From Comamonas sp. 26 (lineage in GTDB: Bacteria; Pseudomonadota; Gammaproteobacteria; Burkholderiales; Burkholderiaceae_C): a DNA stretch of 64,000 nt. The position numbers were made by a program, and so were the translations under genes. Shown here one piece after another: positions 47,297 to 56,838 of this stretch; positions within the stretch are counted from its first letter, which is position 1; each line of letters starts with the position of its first letter. The DNA is taken from contig NZ_PEFL01000001.1 in assembly GCF_002754475.1 (NCBI RefSeq), positions 992,001 to 1,056,000 on the forward strand, read 5' to 3'. The notes under the pieces are model-generated. The model ran no database searches. It saw only the letters and a program-made list of their open reading frames with translations, and had not been told where the DNA came from.

Positions 47297-48589
47297 ATGA
47301 ATAAATTGCGTCGTGATGTCTTGAAATATCTGCAGTTGCCACTACTATGCGCGCCGTTAGGGGCAGTGGGTGCTGCTTTTGCCGCTTCTCAAAAGCAGGC
47401 GTTGCCGCCCATCAAGCTGGCGCTGGTGGAGAGTCTTTCTGGCCCGTTTGCGAATACGGGAGAAGCCGTGTTTCGCAACCTGCTGTGGGCGACCGAGCGC
47501 GTGAATGCGCGCGGCGGCGTGCGCCTGCCGGATGGCAATCACACACTGGTGATTGAACGCTTTGACAGCAAGGGCCAGAACGAGGAAGCGCTGTCGGCCC
47601 TGCGCGCAGCCATAGACAACGGTGCGCGCATCATCATGCAGGGCAATTCATCGGCCACTGCGGCGGCGCTGCTTGATGCGATTGAAAAGCACAACAGCCG
47701 TGACCCGTCGCGCCGTGTGCTGTATCTGAACTATTCGGCGGTAGACCCGGCGCTGACCAATGAGCGCTGCAGCTTCTGGCATTTCCGCTTTGATGCCCAT
47801 GCCGACATGCGCATGGCGGCGCTGATGGAGGTCATCAAGGACGATAAGGTGGTGCACAGCGCCTATCTGATCGGACAGGACTACAGCTTTGGTCAGGCCG
47901 TGCTGCGCGAGGCCAGACGCCAGCTGGCGGCGCAGCGGCCCGATGTGCGTATCGTGGGCGATGAGCTGCACCCTGTGGGGCGGGTCAAAGACTTTGCGCC
48001 CTATGCCGTCAAGATCAAGCAAAGCGGTGCGCAGGCCGTGATTACGGGTAACTGGGGCAATGACTTGATGCTGCTGGTCAAGGCGGCCCGAGAGGCGGGC
48101 TACGAAGGGCGCTTTTATACCTTCTACGGCAATGCGCTGGGCGCACCGGCGGCGCTGGGCGATGCGGGCGTGGGCAAGGTGCTGGCTGTGGCGGACTGGC
48201 TGCCCAATGTGCCAACGGCCCAGAGCCGGGCGTTTTACCAGTCCTTCCGTCAGCGCTTTCCGGATCCGCGAGACGACTATGTGCACATGCGCATGCAGCT
48301 GATGATCGAGGCGCTGGCCCAGAGTCTGGAAAAAGCCGGCAGCACCGACACTGTGGCCGTGGCCCGCGCCATGGAGCAGGCCCAGGTGCAGCTCGCGGGC
48401 CGCTCAGGCAGCATGCGAGCGGCAGACCACCAGTTTCAGCAATCGCTGGTGGTGGGCATGATGGAAAGGCAGGGCAGCGCTGGCGTGGACTTTGATGTCG
48501 AAGGCTCGGGCTACGGCTTCAATGTGGTGCGCGAGATTGCGCCCGCCAAGGCCGAGATGCCCAGTCAGTGCCAGATGAAGCGGTTTTGA
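47297..48589 (+). CDS. Periplasmic binding protein, branched-chain amino acid type (third orphan)
   Basis: This is a type-1 solute-binding protein of 430 residues with an N-terminal export signal (LRRDVLKYLQLPLLCAPLGA, a possible twin-arginine type) and the core PIKLALVESLSGPFANTGEA, YSAVDPALTNERCSFWHFRF. A TTG precedes the chosen ATG by one codon. It is distant from the paralogous pair at 8186 and 19654. No transporter genes adjoin. The ligand is unknown. Confidence 0.87.
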   Translation: MNKLRRDVLKYLQLPLLCAPLGAVGAAFAASQKQALPPIKLALVESLSGPFANTGEAVFRNLLWATERVNARGGVRLPDGNHTLVIERFDSKGQNEEALSALRAAIDNGARIIMQGNSSATAAALLDAIEKHNSRDPSRRVLYLNYSAVDPALTNERCSFWHFRFDAHADMRMAALMEVIKDDKVVHSAYLIGQDYSFGQAVLREARRQLAAQRPDVRIVGDELHPVGRVKDFAPYAVKIKQSGAQAVITGNWGNDLMLLVKAAREAGYEGRFYTFYGNALGAPAALGDAGVGKVLAVADWLPNVPTAQSRAFYQSFRQRFPDPRDDYVHMRMQLMIEALAQSLEKAGSTDTVAVARAMEQAQVQLAGRSGSMRAADHQFQQSLVVGMMERQGSAGVDFDVEGSGYGFNVVREIAPAKAEMPSQCQMKRF

Positions 48590-48607
48590 AAACGCTTGAA
48601 AACTATC

Positions 48608-48658
48608 AAATCAATAGCTGCTAGCGCTTATAAATTAAGCGCTAGCAGCCTGATTTTA
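48608..48658. repeat. Well-preserved AGCGCT-type palindromic repeat
   Basis: GCTGCTAGCGCTTA (48617-48630) and TAAGCGCTAGCAGC (48636-48649) are perfect 14-base arms around TAAAT, with the CTGATTTTATT tail. It sits between convergent genes, where it may terminate both. It is the best-preserved copy in this window. Confidence 0.9.
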
Positions 48659-48659
48659 T

Positions 48660-49784
48660 TTAATTTTTGGCAGTCTGATTGCTGAGATAGGCCTCATGCA
48701 CTTCGCGGCCCAGCTCGATCACGGACAGCGCATAGAACGCCGACCAGTTGTAGCGCGTGATGGCGTAGAAGTTCTCCGTGCCCGCAATGTATTCGGTGGG
48801 GCCCGAGCTGCCGTTTTTCAGCTCGATCAGCGCGAGAGGGCGCTCATAGCTTTCAGCGCCCAGCACGCGCACATTGCGCTCGGCCATTTGCGTGGCGGTG
48901 AAGGTCGGGTTGATGTCGGGGGCCAGCAGGGTGGCGAGGTTCTCGCCCTGAGCGCGCATGTCTACGGTGAAGGCCGTGGGCAGGCCGGGCTTCCAGCCGT
49001 GGCCGATGAAGTAGTTGGCCACGGAGCCAATCGCGTCGGTCGCGCTGTTGAACAGGTCGATGCGGCCATCGCCATCAAAATCGACGGCATATTTGTCCCA
49101 GCTGCTGGGCATGAACTGGCCCAGACCCATGGCCCCGGCGTAGCTGCCGCGCAGTGCAAACGGGTCAGAGCCTGTGCGGTTGGCGGTGACCAGAACCTGC
49201 TCCAGCTCGCCGCGGAAGTAATCGGTGCGGGCCTGTGCGCGCGGGTGAGATTGCGGGAAGTCCAGCGTCAGTGTGGCCAGCGCATCCATCACGCGGAAGT
49301 TGCCCATGTTGCGGCCGTAAATGGTTTCTACACCGATGATGCCGACGATGATTTCGGCGGGCACGCCAAACTGCTGCTCAGCACGCGCGAGCGCCTGGCG
49401 GTTGGCCTGCCAGAACTGCACGCCAGCGCGAATGCGCACGGGGTCGATGAAGCGGCTGCGGTACACCGTCCAGTTCTTCACAAAGGTCTTGCCAGCGGGT
49501 GTCATCAGGCGTGTGACCACGGGCAGGTTGCGCGCTTCGCTCAGCTGCGCACGCACCCAGTCGGCGGGCAGGTCGCGGCGGCTGGCAATGTCAGCGGCCA
49601 GTTGCATGGCGTCATCACGGCTGGCATAGGCCACGGAGGCTGCCGCTACGGCAGCAATCGGTGCGGCTTTCTTGAGCGTCTTTTTTGCAGGTGCGGCCAT
49701 GGCGCTGGCCGTCAGCAGGCACAAGGCCAAAGCGCTCAGTGTTTTTGCGTTGAAGCGCTTGCTGCTCATTGGGTTGATGCTCAT
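48660..49784 (-). CDS. mltB: Lytic murein transglycosylase (MltB family)
   Basis: This cleaves the glycan strand of peptidoglycan by the non-hydrolytic 1,6-anhydro reaction. The 374-residue product has a signal peptide (LSALALCLLTASAMA|APAKK), the catalytic Glu in IVGIIGVETIYGRNMGNFRV, and the substrate-binding GSYAGAMGLGQFMPSSWDKY, then AVDFDGDG. ATG 49784 overlaps the transglutaminase stop by four bases (ATGA). The lack of a lipobox separates it from E. coli MltB. Confidence 0.92.
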   Translation of the reverse strand: MSINPMSSKRFNAKTLSALALCLLTASAMAAPAKKTLKKAAPIAAVAAASVAYASRDDAMQLAADIASRRDLPADWVRAQLSEARNLPVVTRLMTPAGKTFVKNWTVYRSRFIDPVRIRAGVQFWQANRQALARAEQQFGVPAEIIVGIIGVETIYGRNMGNFRVMDALATLTLDFPQSHPRAQARTDYFRGELEQVLVTANRTGSDPFALRGSYAGAMGLGQFMPSSWDKYAVDFDGDGRIDLFNSATDAIGSVANYFIGHGWKPGLPTAFTVDMRAQGENLATLLAPDINPTFTATQMAERNVRVLGAESYERPLALIELKNGSSGPTEYIAGTENFYAITRYNWSAFYALSVIELGREVHEAYLSNQTAKN

Positions 49785-51889
49785 GTTTTTAGTTCTTCGG
49801 AGTTCTTCGGAATAGTAGGCCAACTCTGGCGTTTGATGGTTTGCCAGCGCTGGCGCAATGTTTTGAGGGTGGTCTCGTCAGATTGGGACGGCGCTGCATA
49901 GCGTAGCCGCTCCATGTCTAGTAGCCAGTCAGATAAGGTCGCTGCCAGAGGAGAATTTGCGCTCCACTGCTTCTGCACGCGGCATGCCAGGCTGCGGGCA
50001 GAGTCGCTGGCGTTGCTTTGAATGCCTGCGCGCTGCAGGCGCTGCTGCGCCGTGTGCATCAGCTGGCTCCAGCCGTCGCGCTGGGGGCGCGTGAAGCGAG
50101 CCCAGACCAGCCACAGCAGCGCAAGGGCGCTGAGACTGCCGGCCAGCAGGCGCAGCAGATCGGTCCAGCTGGGTGATTCAAAGCCCAGGTTTTGCAGCAG
50201 ATTGAGCTGGCGGCTTTGCGTGTAGTTGATGACCCACTGGTTCCAGCGGCCATTCACGGCTTCCCATAAGGCGCGCAGCTTTTCCAGCGTGCCGCTATCG
50301 ACAAAATTGCCCATGGCGCTGGCAAGCGCGCCACGCGGTGCGCTCAGTCGCTGAAACTGGCCGACGCGGCCGGGTGACACAGCGCCGGTGGGGTCCACGC
50401 GGCTCCAGCCCTGGCCGGCAATCCAGACCTCGGTCCATGCGTGGGCGTCACTGTTGCGCACGGTCCAGTAGTTGTCCACGCTGTTGCGGTCACCGCCCTG
50501 ATAACCGGTGACGATGCGTGCAGGCACGCCCATGCCGCGCATTAGCACGGCAAAGGCCGAGGCAATGTGCTCGCAAAAGCCTTGCTTGCTGTCAAACCAG
50601 AAGTCGTCGGCGGTATGCACGCTGTCCACCACGCCGGGCTCCAGTGTGTAGGTGTAGCCACCGGTTTTCAGGCGTTGCAGCGCTGTGGCAATCAGCGTGC
50701 CGGTGTCTGCATCGGCACCCAACTGGGCACGCAGTTGCTCACCCAGCGTCTGTGTGCGCGGGTTGCTGCCTGGCGGCAGTTGCAGGTAGCGCTGCAGCTC
50801 TGGCGTGGCCTGTAGCGGGCCGTAGCTGAAGTCGAGATAGCTTTGCGCATCTACGCGCAGCACATCGGTGATGGGGCGCCAGGTCAGCCACTGCAGGCTG
50901 GATGTCATGCGCGTGCGGCCTATGGAGGCACCGGGCGGTGTCTGCGGCTCGGTCTTGACGGCGTCCAGCAGCGTCAGCCAGCGGCGCTTGCTGGGCTCGA
51001 TCAGCATCTGGTAGCGAATGGGCTCGCCGCGCACGCGCAGCTGCGGCGCGGTCATGGCTTCTGCCATGGTGTCGGCCTGCCAGTTGCGGCCATCAAACTG
51101 GCTGAGTACAGGGCCACGGAAGTACAGAGTGTTGCCCGGCGGCTCCTTTTCGCCCGGTGTCTCGAAGCGAATGCGCAGCGCCACGCTGTCGTCCATGGCC
51201 AGCGATGCGACCTCGCCCACGCGCATATTCTCAGACAAACCCGAGCGACCCGCCATATCGTCAGAGGGCACACCCCACAGCGGCGCCATGCGCGGAAAGA
51301 ACAGAAACAGCGCGACCATGACCGGCGCACCCCAGAGCGCCAGCCAGCCAGCCGTGCGCAGCGCCTGCATTAAAGGCGGTTTGCCCGCCGTCATGTGCGC
51401 GTTAACCAGTGCGGTGAGCAGCCCCATCAGGCCCAGCACCATGGCGACGGCGATGGGCAGAGACTGTGAATAGAAGAAGTTGCTGAGCAGTACAAAAAAG
51501 CCCAGAAAGAAAACCACCATGGCGTCGCGCCGCGCGCGCAGCTCCAGGGTTTTGAGTGCCAGCAGCATGACGACCAGCGTCACGCCTGCATCGCGGCCCA
51601 CAATGGTTTTGTGCGTGGCCCAGGTGGCTCCAATCGCAAGGGCTAGCGCGCCTGCCAGCACCCAGCGGCTCGGCAGCGCCGCGCCGGTCAGAGCCAGGCG
51701 TGCGCGCCACAGCAGCAGGGCTGCAGCGAAGGCGCTGGTCCACCAAGGCATTTGCTGAATTTGCGGCAGCAAAATCCATGCGATGACGGCCAGCAAAAAC
51801 AAAGTGTCCCGCGCATCGCGGGGCAGGGCTGAGAGTTGCTGGAGCCAGTGGTTGTTTGCAGACTGGTTGAGGGTTTTAAAACGAGTCAT
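49781..51889 (-). CDS. TgpA-type membrane transglutaminase-like protein (DUF3488)
   Basis: This is a large inner-membrane protein (702 residues): five or six N-terminal helices (SALPRDARDTLFLLAVIAWI, WAYTHK-like segments), a periplasmic transglutaminase-fold domain with Cys-His-Asp (QGFCEHIASAFAVLMRGMGV, DAHAWTEVW, WSRVDPTGA), then a C-terminal helix and cytoplasmic tail. TgpA is essential in Pseudomonas, where it is linked to envelope homeostasis. ATG 51889 gives an ATGA overlap with the DUF58 gene. The four genes form one operon. Confidence 0.9.
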   Translation of the reverse strand: MTRFKTLNQSANNHWLQQLSALPRDARDTLFLLAVIAWILLPQIQQMPWWTSAFAAALLLWRARLALTGAALPSRWVLAGALALAIGATWATHKTIVGRDAGVTLVVMLLALKTLELRARRDAMVVFFLGFFVLLSNFFYSQSLPIAVAMVLGLMGLLTALVNAHMTAGKPPLMQALRTAGWLALWGAPVMVALFLFFPRMAPLWGVPSDDMAGRSGLSENMRVGEVASLAMDDSVALRIRFETPGEKEPPGNTLYFRGPVLSQFDGRNWQADTMAEAMTAPQLRVRGEPIRYQMLIEPSKRRWLTLLDAVKTEPQTPPGASIGRTRMTSSLQWLTWRPITDVLRVDAQSYLDFSYGPLQATPELQRYLQLPPGSNPRTQTLGEQLRAQLGADADTGTLIATALQRLKTGGYTYTLEPGVVDSVHTADDFWFDSKQGFCEHIASAFAVLMRGMGVPARIVTGYQGGDRNSVDNYWTVRNSDAHAWTEVWIAGQGWSRVDPTGAVSPGRVGQFQRLSAPRGALASAMGNFVDSGTLEKLRALWEAVNGRWNQWVINYTQSRQLNLLQNLGFESPSWTDLLRLLAGSLSALALLWLVWARFTRPQRDGWSQLMHTAQQRLQRAGIQSNASDSARSLACRVQKQWSANSPLAATLSDWLLDMERLRYAAPSQSDETTLKTLRQRWQTIKRQSWPTIPKNSEELKT

Positions 51890-52944
51890 GGGCAAGCCGC
51901 CAATGCTTCAAGGCAGCGCGTGGTGTGTTGCGCACCGCTTCCGGGGGCAATTTCTTTGCCGCCGGACAGGCGCAGGCCCCAGGTGCGGCCTTGCTGCTCT
52001 GCCATGAGCACCCATGCGGTCAGGCGCGACAGGCGGGCTTCGTGGTCAGAAAGGCCGGTCTGGCGAATGTCTAGCCAAAGCCGGTGGTGGTGGGCAAACG
52101 GCCGGTCGCGGCTGACCAGTTGGTGGCTGCCTGCAGCAAAAGACTGGGCGGCTTTCTTCCACACCACCAGCTTGAGCGGATCGCCTGTCTGATAGGCCCG
52201 CACGCCATCAAATTCTTCGCCGCTGCGCACTTGCGCGCTGCTGCGGCCTCCGGCTTCAGGGCTGGCGGGCGGCAGAGGGGGGGCATTCGCTTCAGGGTCG
52301 GGATAGACCCAGATCGGTGTTTTTGGCCGCCACAGTGCCCAGACGCGAAAGGCACCCAGCGGGTAGCGCGTGAGTATGGAGACAGGGGGTAAATCATGCA
52401 GGCCGCGCTGCTGGGGCACAAAGCTCAGTTGCACGTCGGTGCTGCCAAGTTCAGGCACATCAACCCAGCTCCAAGCGTCGGAATGATCAGCGTTTTGCCG
52501 CGCCTGATGCAGTGCCAGCCCTATGCCCCAGCGGCGCGTGCGGCGGCTGTTGTGCAGCTTGAAATGCAGGGGGCAAGGAGCGTGGGCAAAGCAGCCGCCA
52601 TGGCCACGGGGTGAGATTGCTGTTTGCAGACTGAGTTGCAGACCGCGCAGATTGCCGTGGCCCACCACCATGCTGGCGGCGGCACTGCCAGCCAGCAAGA
52701 AGGTGAGCAGATAGCCAAGGTTGAGCTGGTAGTTAATGGCCGCAACCAGCAGCACGATCAGCGTAGCCAGCATGGCCCAGCCTGCCTTTGAAGGCAGGAT
52801 GTAGACATTGCTCTGTGTCAGCGTCAGCTGGTCGGAGCGTGGCAGACGTGCAAACATCCATTCGCGGAATTTGGCGCGTGGAGACAGGCTCTGAAAGATG
52901 TTTGATGTTTTTGGCTTCTCGCCCTTTGGGATGGGGCGCTTCAT
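51886..52944 (-). CDS. DUF58 protein
   Basis: The 352-residue protein has two N-terminal membrane helices (GWAMLATLIVLLVAAINYQL, LGYLLTFLLAGSAAASMVVG) and the DUF58 signature RSGEEFDGVRAYQTGDPLKL, then VVWKKAAQS. DUF58 genes nearly always accompany MoxR ATPases and are thought to be their partners. It starts 35 bases after the MoxR stop and overlaps the transglutaminase by four bases. Confidence 0.9.
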   Translation of the reverse strand: MKRPIPKGEKPKTSNIFQSLSPRAKFREWMFARLPRSDQLTLTQSNVYILPSKAGWAMLATLIVLLVAAINYQLNLGYLLTFLLAGSAAASMVVGHGNLRGLQLSLQTAISPRGHGGCFAHAPCPLHFKLHNSRRTRRWGIGLALHQARQNADHSDAWSWVDVPELGSTDVQLSFVPQQRGLHDLPPVSILTRYPLGAFRVWALWRPKTPIWVYPDPEANAPPLPPASPEAGGRSSAQVRSGEEFDGVRAYQTGDPLKLVVWKKAAQSFAAGSHQLVSRDRPFAHHHRLWLDIRQTGLSDHEARLSRLTAWVLMAEQQGRTWGLRLSGGKEIAPGSGAQHTTRCLEALAACP

Positions 52945-52978
52945 GCTATAAAATTCATGAGCAAGTGCATCGTCATCA

Positions 52979-53899
52979 TCAAGACAGCGGAACGGCCTGC
53001 ATCATGGCGCGCACCTGCTCCACCGCGCCCCGGCCAGCATGGCCTACTGGCACCAGCCGGTGGGCAATCACCTGCGGCAAGATGGCTTGCACATCATCAG
53101 GCGCCACATAGTCGCGGCCTTCCATCAAGGCGATGGTTTTGGCGGCGCGCAGTAGCGCAATGCCTGCGCGTGGCGATAGGCCTTGTGCAAACCATTGACC
53201 GTTGCGCGTGGCGGCAATCAGGTCTTGCACATAGTTCAGCAGCGCATCGCTGACATGCACAGCCAATGCGGCCGTTTGCAGTCGCTGCAACTGCTCTTGA
53301 GTGATGACGGGCTGCAGCGCATCAGCGGCAGAGCGGCGACCGTTACCCGTCAGCAGTTTGCGCTCGGCGTCGCGTGAGGGGTAGCCCAGACTGATGCGCA
53401 TAAGGAAGCGGTCCAGCTGGCTTTCAGGCAAGGGGAAGGTGCCCAGTTGATCCAGCGGGTTTTGCGTCGCAATCACAAAAAACGGTGCGGGCAGGCTGTG
53501 GGTCTTGCCCTCGGTGGTGACCTGGCGCTCTTCCATGGCTTCAAGCAGTGCGCTCTGGGTCTTGGGGCTGGCGCGATTGATTTCGTCGGCTAGCAGCACT
53601 TGTGCAAACACCGGGCCGCGGTGGAAGACAAAAGCCTCTCGTCCACGGTCGTAAATGGAGACGCCGGTAAGGTCGCTGGGCATGAGGTCGGCGGTGAACT
53701 GCACGCGTGAAAATTGCAGGCCAAAACTGTGCGCCAGAGCGTGGGCCAGCGTGGTTTTCCCGACGCCGGGAACGTCTTCAATCAGCAAGTGACCGCCCGC
53801 CAGCAGGCATGCCACGCCTTCTCTGACCTGATCCGGTTTACCCTCCATCACCGTGTTAAGCTGACTCAAAAGCGCATTAATTGTGTTCTGTGCATGCAT
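52979..53899 (-). CDS. MoxR-family AAA+ ATPase
   Basis: MoxR ATPases act as chaperones for maturing protein complexes, often working with DUF58/VWA partners. The 306-residue product has Walker A (LIEDVPGVGKTTLAHALAHS), Walker B (LLADEINRASPKTQSALLEA) and sensor motif FFVIATQNPLDQLGTFPLPE, with the C-terminal lid domain. ATG 53899 is chosen because earlier residues are not family-like and would overlap the divergent deacetylase gene. Confidence 0.93.
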   Translation of the reverse strand: MHAQNTINALLSQLNTVMEGKPDQVREGVACLLAGGHLLIEDVPGVGKTTLAHALAHSFGLQFSRVQFTADLMPSDLTGVSIYDRGREAFVFHRGPVFAQVLLADEINRASPKTQSALLEAMEERQVTTEGKTHSLPAPFFVIATQNPLDQLGTFPLPESQLDRFLMRISLGYPSRDAERKLLTGNGRRSAADALQPVITQEQLQRLQTAALAVHVSDALLNYVQDLIAATRNGQWFAQGLSPRAGIALLRAAKTIALMEGRDYVAPDDVQAILPQVIAHRLVPVGHAGRGAVEQVRAMMQAVPLS

Positions 53900-53935
53900 G
53901 ACAGAAACATATCCTAAATAAGCGATAGCGGAGAC

Positions 53936-54895
53936 ATGACTGTGGGCAAGACAGGTTATTTCACCCATCGGGACTGCTGGTTGCACGAGATGGGTCCAGG
54001 CCATCCTGAATGCCCTGCGCGGCTTGACGCGATAGAAGACCGATTACTCATCACCGGTGTAGGCGACGCGCTGGCGCGCTACGAGGCACCTCTGGCCTCT
54101 CTGGCCGAGGTGGAACTGGCGCATGACCCCATGCACATCGCCGCCCTGCAGGGCTTGACCGACAGGCTGGAGCAGGAGCTGGCCGCAGGAGGGCCTGAGT
54201 ACCGCCAGCTCGATACCGACACCTCCATCAATCGCTACACCTTCAAGGCTGCGCTGCGCTCTGCGGGTGCGACGCTGGCGGCGACCGATGCGGTGATTGC
54301 GGGCGATCTGGAAAATGCTTTTTGTTCCGTACGCCCGCCGGGTCACCATGCCACACGCAACCAGGCCATGGGCTTTTGTTTTTTCAACAACGTGGCCGTG
54401 GGCGTGAAGTACGCGCTGGATCGCCATCACCTCAAACGCGTGGCAGTGATTGACTTTGATGTGCACCACGGCAACGGCACCGAAGACATTCTGGCGGGCG
54501 ATGACCGCGTGCTGATGTGCGGCATCTTTCAGCATCCGTTCTACCCGTTCAGCGGCGACAAGGAACCGGCCGCCAATATGCTGAACGTGCCCGTGGCGGC
54601 CTATACCAAGGGCATGGATATCCGCGAGATCGTCGAGATGATGTGGATTCCGCGCCTTGAAGCCTTCAAGCCCGAAATGATCTTCATCAGTGCAGGCTTT
54701 GATGCCCACCGCGAAGACGATATGGGCCAACTGGGCATGACGGAAAACGACTTCACCTGGATCACCATGCGCATCAAGGACATTGCCCGGCGCTTTTCCA
54801 AGGGACGCATCGTCTCCTGCCTTGAAGGCGGCTATGTGATGGACCCACTGGCGCGCAGTGTGGAAGCGCATCTGCGCGTGCTGGCCGATATCTAG
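53936..54895 (+). CDS. Histone deacetylase-family protein
   Basis: Bacterial members of this zinc hydrolase family deacetylate polyamines or other acetylated amines (the acetoin/acetylpolyamine branch). The 319-residue product has SVRPPGHHATRNQAMGFCFF, the metal ligands DFDVHHGNGTEDI, then ISAGFDAHREDDMG and CLEGGYV. The start is ATG 53936, divergent from the MoxR operon with only 36 bases between starts. It may be co-transcribed with the enoyl-CoA hydratase 21 bases downstream. Confidence 0.92.
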   Translation: MTVGKTGYFTHRDCWLHEMGPGHPECPARLDAIEDRLLITGVGDALARYEAPLASLAEVELAHDPMHIAALQGLTDRLEQELAAGGPEYRQLDTDTSINRYTFKAALRSAGATLAATDAVIAGDLENAFCSVRPPGHHATRNQAMGFCFFNNVAVGVKYALDRHHLKRVAVIDFDVHHGNGTEDILAGDDRVLMCGIFQHPFYPFSGDKEPAANMLNVPVAAYTKGMDIREIVEMMWIPRLEAFKPEMIFISAGFDAHREDDMGQLGMTENDFTWITMRIKDIARRFSKGRIVSCLEGGYVMDPLARSVEAHLRVLADI

Positions 54896-54916
54896 TCTGA
54901 ATACAGGGTGACAACG

Positions 54917-55693
54917 ATGAGCGATTCGTTAGTGCTGATGACTCAGGATGCGCGCGGCGTGGTGCGCATCACTCTCAACGACCCGCAGCACTTCAATGCG
55001 CTGAGCAGCGAAATGCTGACCGAGCTGCAAGCGGCGCTGGATGCGGTTGCCCAAAATGAACAGGCCCGTGTGGTGGTGCTTGCGGCTGAAGGCAAGGCCT
55101 TCTGCGCCGGGCATAACCTCAAAGACATGGCAGCACATTCAGAGCTGGCGTACTACCAGCAGCTGTTTGCCCAGTGCAGCCGCATGATGCTATCGATTCA
55201 GAAGCTGCCTGTGCCCGTCATTGCGAGGGTGCAAGGTATTGCGACGGCTGCAGGCTGCCAGTTGGTGGCGCAGTGCGATCTGGCGGTGGCCAGCAGCGAT
55301 GCACGCTTTGCCACCAGCGGCATTCAGTACGGACTGTTCTGCTCCACGCCCAGCGTGCCGCTGGTGCGCAATATACCCATCAAGCAATCCATGGAGATGC
55401 TGCTGACCGGCGACTTCATCGATGCGCAAACAGCCATGCACTACGGCTTGCTCAATCGTGTGTCCAGTCCCGATAAGCTGGACGGTGCAGTGGAAGCGGT
55501 GGTGGCTGCAATTGTGAGCAAGCCCCGCATCGCCATTCAAATGGGTAAGGAGCTGGTTTATCGTCAGCGTGAAATGGGGCAGGAGCCTGCCTACCAGCTG
55601 GCCGGGCAGACCATGGCCATCAACATGATGGATGTGGCTGCGCAGGAGGGGGCTCAGGCGTTTGCGCAAAAGCGCAAGCCGCAGTGGCGATAG
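54917..55693 (+). CDS. Enoyl-CoA hydratase/isomerase family
   Basis: This is a crotonase-fold enzyme acting on enoyl-CoA or related substrates. The 258-residue product has VVVLAAEGKAFCAGHNLKDM (oxyanion loop), RVQGIATAAGCQLVAQCDLA and ALSSEMLTELQAALDAV. The Glu pair of true hydratases is not clearly present (residues near GIQYGLFCSTPSVPLVRNIP), so an isomerase, hydrolase or other role is possible. ATG 54917 is chosen over GTG 54908. Confidence 0.88.
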   Translation: MSDSLVLMTQDARGVVRITLNDPQHFNALSSEMLTELQAALDAVAQNEQARVVVLAAEGKAFCAGHNLKDMAAHSELAYYQQLFAQCSRMMLSIQKLPVPVIARVQGIATAAGCQLVAQCDLAVASSDARFATSGIQYGLFCSTPSVPLVRNIPIKQSMEMLLTGDFIDAQTAMHYGLLNRVSSPDKLDGAVEAVVAAIVSKPRIAIQMGKELVYRQREMGQEPAYQLAGQTMAINMMDVAAQEGAQAFAQKRKPQWR

Positions 55694-55915
55694 TTTGGGG
55701 TAGCGAGAGGACCGCGTTTCGCCGCCCGCAGGTGTGCACTTGCATTGCCAAATCACGCAGCCCGTCCGTTTGAACGACGAGCACAGGCTTTGCCAGTGGT
55801 ACCTTGTGGGCTTGCCGGGTGTTGCCACGAGGCTCATGGCTTGATTTTGACCTAGGTTTTACCCTGGGTTGACCCATCTGAGACCCGTGATTTCACACTG
55901 CTTGTGCATAAAATT

Positions 55916-55927
55916 GAACGGTCGTTC
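55916..55927. promoter_or_regulatory. TetR-type operator candidate
   Basis: GAACG and CGTTC are perfect arms around GT, followed by a T-run. Short dyads of this type are bound by TetR regulators of fatty-acid and CoA metabolism. The assignment is by shape only. Confidence 0.4.
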
Positions 55928-56031
55928 TTTTTTATGCCATGCCGCCAGACAAGGCTGAAGCACAGATACCCGGTCAGATTGACTGAAAACTTGTGTGGAG
56001 AGTGTTGCAGTGCCGCATAAAATGAATTCAG

Positions 56032-56047
56032 TTTACGTAAACGTCAA
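56032..56047. promoter_or_regulatory. LiuR-like operator candidate ahead of etfB
   Basis: TTTACGTAAACGTCAA is an imperfect dyad (TTTACGT / ACGTCAA, one mismatch), 28 bases before the etfB start. It resembles, as I recall, operators of the MerR-type LiuR regulator of branched-chain amino acid breakdown in proteobacteria. Confidence 0.5.
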
Positions 56048-56074
56048 TGCAGTAATCATTAAGGAGCCGCAGCA

Positions 56075-56824
56075 ATGAAGGTATTGGTCCCTGTCAAGCG
56101 CGTGGTGGACTACAACGTGAAGGTCCGCGTCAAATCGGACGGCACGGGTGTAGACATCGCCAACGTCAAGATGAGCATGAACCCCTTTGACGAAATCGCC
56201 GTCGAAGAAGCCGTGCGCCTCAAAGAAAAAGGCCTGGTGACCGAGGTCATCGTCGTCTCCTGCGGCGTGGCTCAGTGCCAGGAAACTCTGCGCACCGCCA
56301 TGGCCATCGGTGCTGATCGCGGCATTCTGGTGGAAACCGATGTGGACCTGCAGCCTCTGGCCGTCGCCAAGCTGCTCAAGGCCCTGGTCGACAAGGAGCA
56401 GCCCGGTCTCGTGATTCTGGGCAAGCAAGCCATTGATGGCGACAACAACCAGACTGGCCAGATGCTGGCGGCGCTGACCGATCTGCCCCAGGCCACGTTC
56501 GCCTCCAAGGTCGAAGTCGCTGGTGACAAGGTCAGCGTCAGCCGTGAAGTGGACGGTGGCCTGGAGACTCTGTCTCTGTCCATCCCCGCCATCATCACCA
56601 CCGACCTGCGCCTGAACGAGCCCCGCTACGTCACTTTGCCCAACATCATGAAGGCCAAGAAAAAGCAGCTGGATACCTTCAAGCCTGAAGACCTGGGCGT
56701 GGACGTTGCTCCCCGCCTCAAGACCCTGAAGGTGGCAGAGCCCGCAAAGCGCGGCGCTGGCGTCAAGGTGGCCGATGTGGCGGCCCTGGTCGACAAGCTC
56801 AAGAACGAAGCCAAAGTGATCTAA
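56075..56824 (+). CDS. etfB: Electron transfer flavoprotein subunit beta
   Basis: ETF collects electrons from acyl-CoA dehydrogenases and passes them to ETF:quinone oxidoreductase. The 249-residue beta subunit begins [20 protein letters not shown] and has the recognition-loop region and [20 protein letters not shown], where AMP and FAD bind. ATG 56075 follows AAGGAG. etfA begins 14 bases downstream. Confidence 0.97.
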   Translation: MKVLVPVKRVVDYNVKVRVKSDGTGVDIANVKMSMNPFDEIAVEEAVRLKEKGLVTEVIVVSCGVAQCQETLRTAMAIGADRGILVETDVDLQPLAVAKLLKALVDKEQPGLVILGKQAIDGDNNQTGQMLAALTDLPQATFASKVEVAGDKVSVSREVDGGLETLSLSIPAIITTDLRLNEPRYVTLPNIMKAKKKQLDTFKPEDLGVDVAPRLKTLKVAEPAKRGAGVKVADVAALVDKLKNEAKVI

Positions 56825-56838
56825 AGGAAGAACGACAA

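Larger units (their letters stand above)
55694..56074. other. Promoter region of the ETF operon
   Basis: No gene is seen. It contains two operator-like sequences: GAACG-GT-CGTTC at 55916-55927 and TTTACGTAAACGTCAA at 56032-56047, listed separately. Confidence 0.6.
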
